This document shows, piece after piece, positions 59,740-64,000 of a stretch of 64,000 nucleotides of DNA. How positions within the stretch are numbered: position 1 is the first letter of the stretch; the number at the start of each line of letters is the position of its first letter. The stretch comes from Bacteroidota bacterium (GTDB taxonomy: Bacteria > Bacteroidota > Bacteroidia > Chitinophagales > Chitinophagaceae), in the NCBI GenBank assembly GCA_018970395.1, contig JAGWWM010000003.1, positions 1 through 64,000 of the forward strand. The letters are read 5' to 3'. Made by a program: the position numbers and the translations under genes. The notes beneath the pieces are model-generated. The model saw only the letters and a program-made list of their open reading frames with translations. It did no database searches and was not told the DNA's origin.

Positions 59740-60921
59740 TTACCCAACACTCTCAATCACCATCGCACTGGCGCCACCGCCTCCGTTGCAGATACCGGCC
59801 GCACCATAGCGCGCGCCACGGGCTTTCAGCACATGGATAAGCGTAACCAGTATGCGCGCGCCACTGGCTCCCAAAGGATGCCCGAGCGACACCGCCCCAC
59901 CATGCACATTCACTTTGGCTGGGTCAATCTTTAATCTTTTTGTATTCTCAATGCCGACTACCGAAAAAGCTTCATTCAACTCCCAATACGCAATATCTTC
60001 CATCTTTAACCCCGCCTTTGCAACCGCTTTCGGCACTGCCAGTGCAGGTGTGGTGGTAAACCACTGAGGGGCCTGCTCGGCATCGGCATAAGATAAAATT
60101 TTAGCAATCGGCTTTAATCCCAGCGACTCCGCTTTCTCTTTACTCATCAATATCAAGACCGCCGCTCCGTCATTCATCGTACTTGCATTGGCCGCTGTAA
60201 TGGTGCCGTCTTTCTTGAAAGCGGGCGACAACGTGGGAATCTTATCAAATTTTACATTAAATGGCTCTTCATCTTTTGCAAAAACAACCGGATCGCCTTT
60301 GCGCTGGGGAATTTCTACGGAAACAATTTCTTCATTGAATAGACCCTGCTCCCAGGCTGCCTGAGAACGCTTGTAACTTTCAATGGCAAATGCATCCTGA
60401 TCTGCTCTGGTTATTCCGCACTCACTCGCACATAGCTCTGCTGCTACGCCCATTGCTTGTCCGTCATATACATCCGTCAAACCGTCTTTTGCCAGACCGT
60501 CAATCAAAGAAGTATGTCCATATTTATTACCCCATCTCAGACTGTCTGTATAAAAAGGCACATTGCTCATGCTCTCCATACCGCCGGCAATGACCACTTC
60601 AGCATCTCCTAATAAAATGCTTTGGGCACCCTGCGCAACTGCCTTCATGCCGCTGGCACAAACTTTATTCACAGTAGTACAATTCACCTCATCGGGCAAG
60701 CCGGCAAATTTCGCCGCCTGACGCGCAGGAGCCTGTCCGAGATTCGCCTGCAACACTGAACCCATCAATACATCATTCACCAATTTACCATCTACACCGG
60801 CTTTCTTTAATGCACCTTTGATAGCTGCGGCTCCAAGCTGGGTAGCCGATAAGCTTTTCAAACTTCCGCCAAAACTACCCATAGCTGTACGCACGGCAGC
60901 AATTACATAAACTTCTGTCAT
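59740..60921 (-). CDS. Acetyl-CoA C-acyltransferase (thiolase)
   Basis: Condenses or cleaves acyl-CoA esters; either acetoacetyl-CoA synthesis or beta-oxidation. The 393 residues have the nucleophilic Cys88 in VNKVCASGMKAVA, the AGGMESMSNVPF loop, the histidine motif GHPLGASGARILVTL and the second Cys region GICNGGGGASAMV. Length and the GESMSNVP pattern fit acetyl-CoA acetyltransferase (AtoB/PhaA-like) more than FadA. It is not near scoA and scoB, which could share acetoacetyl-CoA with it. Confidence 0.93.
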   Translation of the reverse strand: MTEVYVIAAVRTAMGSFGGSLKSLSATQLGAAAIKGALKKAGVDGKLVNDVLMGSVLQANLGQAPARQAAKFAGLPDEVNCTTVNKVCASGMKAVAQGAQSILLGDAEVVIAGGMESMSNVPFYTDSLRWGNKYGHTSLIDGLAKDGLTDVYDGQAMGVAAELCASECGITRADQDAFAIESYKRSQAAWEQGLFNEEIVSVEIPQRKGDPVVFAKDEEPFNVKFDKIPTLSPAFKKDGTITAANASTMNDGAAVLILMSKEKAESLGLKPIAKILSYADAEQAPQWFTTTPALAVPKAVAKAGLKMEDIAYWELNEAFSVVGIENTKRLKIDPAKVNVHGGAVSLGHPLGASGARILVTLIHVLKARGARYGAAGICNGGGGASAMVIESVG

Positions 60922-60946
60922 ATATTGTTTTTATTTAGAGATAGAT

Positions 60947-61104
60947 GTGGATGCACTACAAGCAATCATTCTGAGCAAGCCATCCATTTTGCGTAGCAAA
61001 GAAAAGAAAATTATTGTAGATGGGCAACTGGAATACAAAGACCGTTATTGCCAACTTCGGCGGATTGTCGCGCCCTGCGGAGTGTTCTCAACCCTAAACC
61101 CACA
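60947..61104 (+). other. Gap holding degraded repeat words, no gene seen
   Basis: The stretch before the TspO-like gene contains AAGCAATCATTCTGAGCAAG and CCATTTTGCGTAGCAAAG, words of the kind found in Bacteroidota interspersed repeats, and a weak ACCCACAACC tract. I see no plausible gene in it. Confidence 0.4.
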
Positions 61105-61111
61105 ACCATAT

Positions 61112-61912
61112 TCAAAGCACTCCATTAATAGCCGACTCCTTCATTTTATTAAAGCCTGAATAAACACCAATAACGCCGCTCACTACCGAAGCACCCATAG
61201 CGAAATAAGCCACCATCGCACTTTTCCCGTATTGCCCGTGATAAATGCCCAACAATGCCCAGCACAAAACAAAGGCAAATACAGGCTCCCTTCTCTTCCC
61301 TCCTATCCACACACTCAACAGTAAGGCAACTGCCATCATCAGCACACTCCACAAGGGACCATTGTCAAACCAATGATCTGCTTTTATCTTAATCAACAAA
61401 GCGGCTACATTGGCAATGGTAGCGACACATATCCACGCCAGATAGGACACAAATACAACCGGTATAAACCAACTGATCCAACCTTCAGGGGGTACTGTCA
61501 ACGCCCGAAGCTGAATATAGATGGTAATCAATACCAGCAACAATAGCACCATCACGATCAGGGAAAGACTGATCTGTAAAAAATGCCAGGCCATAATCCA
61601 GAAAGCATTCAACATACAAGCCAATGAAAAATAAGGCATCAACAAAGCAATCAGACCGGCAGCGGGCAGGTCGTCTTTTTTCTGAAAGGCAACACGCAGA
61701 GAAAATAAAATCCACCATGACTGCAACAAGTACAACACCAGCCAGATGCTAAACGTATAACCCGCCGGCACAAAAAAATTGGGATACATTGCACTGATTT
61801 CACCCGTAGTAAGTCCGTTCAGCGGAAGGATATTCGCCGCCGCATTGATGGCCAGCATGAGTAAAAAGGCAACCAGTTGCACCAACGCATTAATCTTATT
61901 GGCTTTATGCAT
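61112..61912 (-). CDS. TspO/MBR-like membrane protein
   Basis: Polytopic inner-membrane protein resembling a long TspO/tryptophan-rich sensory protein. The 266 residues start NALVQLVAFLLMLAINAAANILPLNG and YPNFFVPAGYTFSIWLVLYLL, a WSxPG-like tryptophan-aromatic pattern in PAGYTFSIW that recurs in this family. About seven hydrophobic segments follow. It is longer than the canonical 160-residue TspO. It might bind porphyrin-like or lipid ligands, but that is inference. It precedes the plsC gene by 75 bases in the reverse direction. Confidence 0.7.
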   Translation of the reverse strand: MHKANKINALVQLVAFLLMLAINAAANILPLNGLTTGEISAMYPNFFVPAGYTFSIWLVLYLLQSWWILFSLRVAFQKKDDLPAAGLIALLMPYFSLACMLNAFWIMAWHFLQISLSLIVMVLLLLVLITIYIQLRALTVPPEGWISWFIPVVFVSYLAWICVATIANVAALLIKIKADHWFDNGPLWSVLMMAVALLLSVWIGGKRREPVFAFVLCWALLGIYHGQYGKSAMVAYFAMGASVVSGVIGVYSGFNKMKESAINGVL

Positions 61913-61987
61913 GCTAAAAAGTTTATCGGTAAAAAATCTTCTGAATGACGCAACAATTTACGGTAATGTATCAATAAAAGCGCTGAT

Positions 61988-62911
61988 CTATTTCCATAAA
62001 ACATAGGCTCTCGCGCCAATAATAGCCCATAAGGGCAAAGTGATCGCAGCTCCTGCAGGCAAAAAGAAAGCAGCCGTAAACCAGATTAACAATAACCAAA
62101 AAGGATAAGCCAACGCCATCAAAGAATACATCAGACTATCATAATGAATACTGCCGCGATTGATATAGTTGACCAAATATTTGAAAAAATAAAAAAACGG
62201 AAAGTGCAGTAAAAAACCAACCATTGCCAATGGCAAAAGCATTCGGTTGAATTTATTTTTTTCAGGAGGTGAGGGTATCTGCGATAAGGTTGCCAATTGC
62301 TGCGCCGTTTCCTGATTGATCCACTGCATGGTAAGCGCCGGATTCAACCCTTCCTCCATTTCTTTTTTTCCAAAGGGAATGCCCGGCATCAGATCAATGG
62401 TTTTGGGGAAATCCTTGAATGAATTATACCGCATCCATAAGGGCAGCATTTCCACTGAAGTTCCCTCCTCCCAACTTTGCAGCAACATTCTTGCTGCTCC
62501 TTTTTTCAAGGGCTGCAGGGTAGTTTGATGGTCACAAAATCCTTCTACAAAAATGAGTACATGTTCTCCATTCTTCAAGTGTGTGCAACCTTCTTTAAAA
62601 CTTGTATCGTTCAATCCTAATTTATCTTTTCCATCGCGGATGCGGTACACCGGAATCATTTGCAACTGACGTAGTAAGTAACGCACCCAACTCCATTTAA
62701 AAACATCACTGCGCGTCATAAAATGAACGGGCAACCGCATATAGGCGCCGACAATGATGGCATCAAAAAAAGAGTTGGGATGATGGGCGCCAATCAGCAA
62801 AGGATGCCGATGTTGCAAAATGGAAGTATCATGCCAGGTAATTCGCTTACAGTAAAGATGAAGGGTAAAGCGTACCCAGTATTTTACCAGGAGATATATA
62901 AGATTAATCAC
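61988..62911 (-). CDS. 1-acylglycerol-phosphate acyltransferase-like protein
   Basis: Membrane-associated acyltransferase in phospholipid synthesis or remodelling. The 307 residues carry LIGAHHPNSFFDAIIVG, the His-x-Asp active block in the variant spacing of Bacteroidota members, then FMTRSDVFKWSWVRYLL, IPVYRIRDGKDKLGLN and the second block VLIFVEGFCDHQTTLQPLKKGAARM (EGxxx). Two C-terminal hydrophobic stretches suggest membrane anchoring. The start at 62911 is GTG, and a stop closes the frame about fifteen codons upstream. It belongs to the PlsC superfamily, but the substrate (lysophosphatidate or another lysolipid) is open. Confidence 0.85.
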   Translation of the reverse strand: MINLIYLLVKYWVRFTLHLYCKRITWHDTSILQHRHPLLIGAHHPNSFFDAIIVGAYMRLPVHFMTRSDVFKWSWVRYLLRQLQMIPVYRIRDGKDKLGLNDTSFKEGCTHLKNGEHVLIFVEGFCDHQTTLQPLKKGAARMLLQSWEEGTSVEMLPLWMRYNSFKDFPKTIDLMPGIPFGKKEMEEGLNPALTMQWINQETAQQLATLSQIPSPPEKNKFNRMLLPLAMVGFLLHFPFFYFFKYLVNYINRGSIHYDSLMYSLMALAYPFWLLLIWFTAAFFLPAGAAITLPLWAIIGARAYVLWK

Positions 62912-62996
62912 TTCGAAAAGAGTTTTGAGGTCTTGTATTGAAACCGCTTAAACGGTTATCAATACGATTGCAAAGTAAAGTAATTTAGGCAGTACT

Positions 62997-64000
62997 CTAA
63001 CGATATATAGCAGTATGGAATTTTCCATTCACATCCACAGACCCTCTGAACATGCCGGAAGTGGTAAAATTAAATACAATATTCCCGTTCTTGTCAATCG
63101 CAATACAACCTCCTCTTCCTTTTGATGATTTTAATTTGAGCTGTATGGTCTGACTAACTGCGGCTTGTAAGGATAGATGACCATACTTTATGCGCGAAGC
63201 AATATCGTAGGCAACAACGTGTTTTATAAAATCTTCTCCTTTGCCGGTACAAGAAACAGCACACACGCCATTTTCAGCATAAGTGCCCGCTCCAATTAAA
63301 GGAGAATCACCAATTCGATGATACTTTTTATTGACCAATCCTCCGGTACTGGTACCGGCAGCCAAATTACCGGCCTGGTCTAAAGCTACACAACCGACTG
63401 TCCCAAATTTTTCATCTGTTTCATTGGTTTTTTTTCCATAATCCCCGCTGTCGTGATCCAGTTGCATGCCGCCTTCTTCCAGCTTAACGCGTTCCAATTG
63501 ACGGCGACGTTGTTCTGTAAAAAAATAAGAAGTATCAACCAGTTCCATACCTTGCTGCACTACAAAATCTTCAGCCCCGGAACCATAAAGGAAAACAGAT
63601 TTCGATTTGGATAAAATCAATTTAGCGGCTGAAATCGGGTTTTTAATTCTGCGAACTCCTGCAACGGCACCTACATCCAAAGTCTTTCCGTTCATAATGG
63701 CGGCGTCCATTTCAATAGTTCCGTCATTACATAATACCGAACCTTTTCCTGCATTGAATAATGGAGAATCTTCGAGTACCATTATCACTTTTTCTACCGC
63801 CAGCAAACTGCTGCCTCCGGTTTTAAGCACCTCATACCCCACTTTTAAAGCACTGTCAAGCACTGCACGATAGGCTTTTTGTTCTTCCACACTCAATTTC
63901 ATTTTATCAATATTGCCACTGCCGCCATGGATAGCCAATGCAAATTTCCCAAGAGAAGGTTTATTGTCTTTTACCTGCGCCATGCCAGTTAAAAATGACA
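62997..64000 (-). CDS. Isoaspartyl peptidase/L-asparaginase, exported, N-terminus cut by window edge
   Basis: Ntn-hydrolase that autocleaves before a Thr nucleophile and removes beta-aspartyl or asparagine residues. The product has FALAIHGGSGN, FNAGKGSVLCNDGTIEMDA, then EKFGTVGCVALDQAGNLAAGTSTGG, where the Thr of GTVGC is the nucleophile, and SPLIGAGTYAENG. The apparent ATG at 63983 gives MAQVKDNKP, but the frame stays open to the window edge (codons for SFLTG precede it), so MAQ is probably the tail of a signal peptide cleaved after the Ala. The true start lies outside the window. The mature protein is complete from here. Confidence 0.92.
   Translation of the reverse strand, partial: SFLTGMAQVKDNKPSLGKFALAIHGGSGNIDKMKLSVEEQKAYRAVLDSALKVGYEVLKTGGSSLLAVEKVIMVLEDSPLFNAGKGSVLCNDGTIEMDAAIMNGKTLDVGAVAGVRRIKNPISAAKLILSKSKSVFLYGSGAEDFVVQQGMELVDTSYFFTEQRRRQLERVKLEEGGMQLDHDSGDYGKKTNETDEKFGTVGCVALDQAGNLAAGTSTGGLVNKKYHRIGDSPLIGAGTYAENGVCAVSCTGKGEDFIKHVVAYDIASRIKYGHLSLQAAVSQTIQLKLKSSKGRGGCIAIDKNGNIVFNFTTSGMFRGSVDVNGKFHTAIYR

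Overview
The window is a dense chromosomal segment of a Bacteroidota bacterium, most likely from the Chitinophagaceae. Pointers are type IX secretion (T9SS) C-terminal sorting domains, TonB-dependent receptors, DUF5689, DUF2851, DUF3298 and DUF6580 proteins, a viroplasmin-type RNase H, menaquinone synthesis by the futalosine route (mqnA), SD-poor AT-rich start regions, and promoters of the TTG-N18/19-TAnnTTTG type (clearest before rpsL and before the glycan operon). I found 60 protein genes, two cut by the window edges. I saw no rRNA or tRNA gene, CRISPR array, prophage or transposase. No gene-free stretch reaches 300 bases.

Layout. 1-7.6 kb: a partial TonB receptor, purC, trhO, a DUF3298 secreted protein, mscL, and a secreted protein joining a CXXCH haem motif, a Cu-monooxygenase-like fold and a T9SS tail. 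7.7-19.6 kb: a surface-glycan region. A YfhO/GT4 pair on the plus strand faces a nine-gene minus-strand operon with three glycosyltransferases, two nucleotide-sugar SDR enzymes, a hexapeptide acyltransferase, an FkbM and a C-methyltransferase, and a small unknown protein. Its promoter is visible at about 19.63 kb. 19.7-30.5 kb: housekeeping genes (mqnA, purB, yraN, acyl-CoA carboxylase, pyrR, pruA, prfB with its programmed frameshift, dnaG) interrupted by a four-helix-bundle gene between inverted repeats. 30.5-47.1 kb: a second CXXCH/T9SS protein, lipA, an osmC-like gene, the scoA-scoB-ubiA-maf-DUF2851 run, RNase H, the str genes (rpsL, rpsG, fusA), ilvE, rdgB, coaD and two secreted unknowns. 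47.2-64 kb: smc, a CrtA-like protein, a TonB receptor/DUF5689 lipoprotein/extracellular nuclease locus, WbqC, LEA14, pyrE, Nudix, thiolase, a TspO-like membrane protein, PlsC and an isoaspartyl peptidase.

The most distinctive material outside the genes is a set of short repeats. A palindrome with arms GTAGAGACGCAC and an AATT or TGCA core occurs four times, once inside the WbqC reading frame. A second palindrome, GGGCGAAAAATTTTTCGCCC, occurs twice between smc and the CrtA-like gene. GGTTGTAGG/GGTTGTAAG words and AT-rich TTAATTA words sit directly 3' of stop codons, and the first keeps one orientation relative to the gene it follows. Convergent genes often share bases at their 3' ends or share a terminator hairpin.

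Function by group. The 11.3-19.6 kb operon probably builds or decorates a methylated, acylated deoxysugar polymer, but it lacks a flippase or polymerase here. The 51.7-56.9 kb locus looks like a nucleic-acid or organophosphate scavenging unit, with a direct-repeat operator candidate in its divergent promoter. All family assignments rest on reading the sequences; no database search was run.
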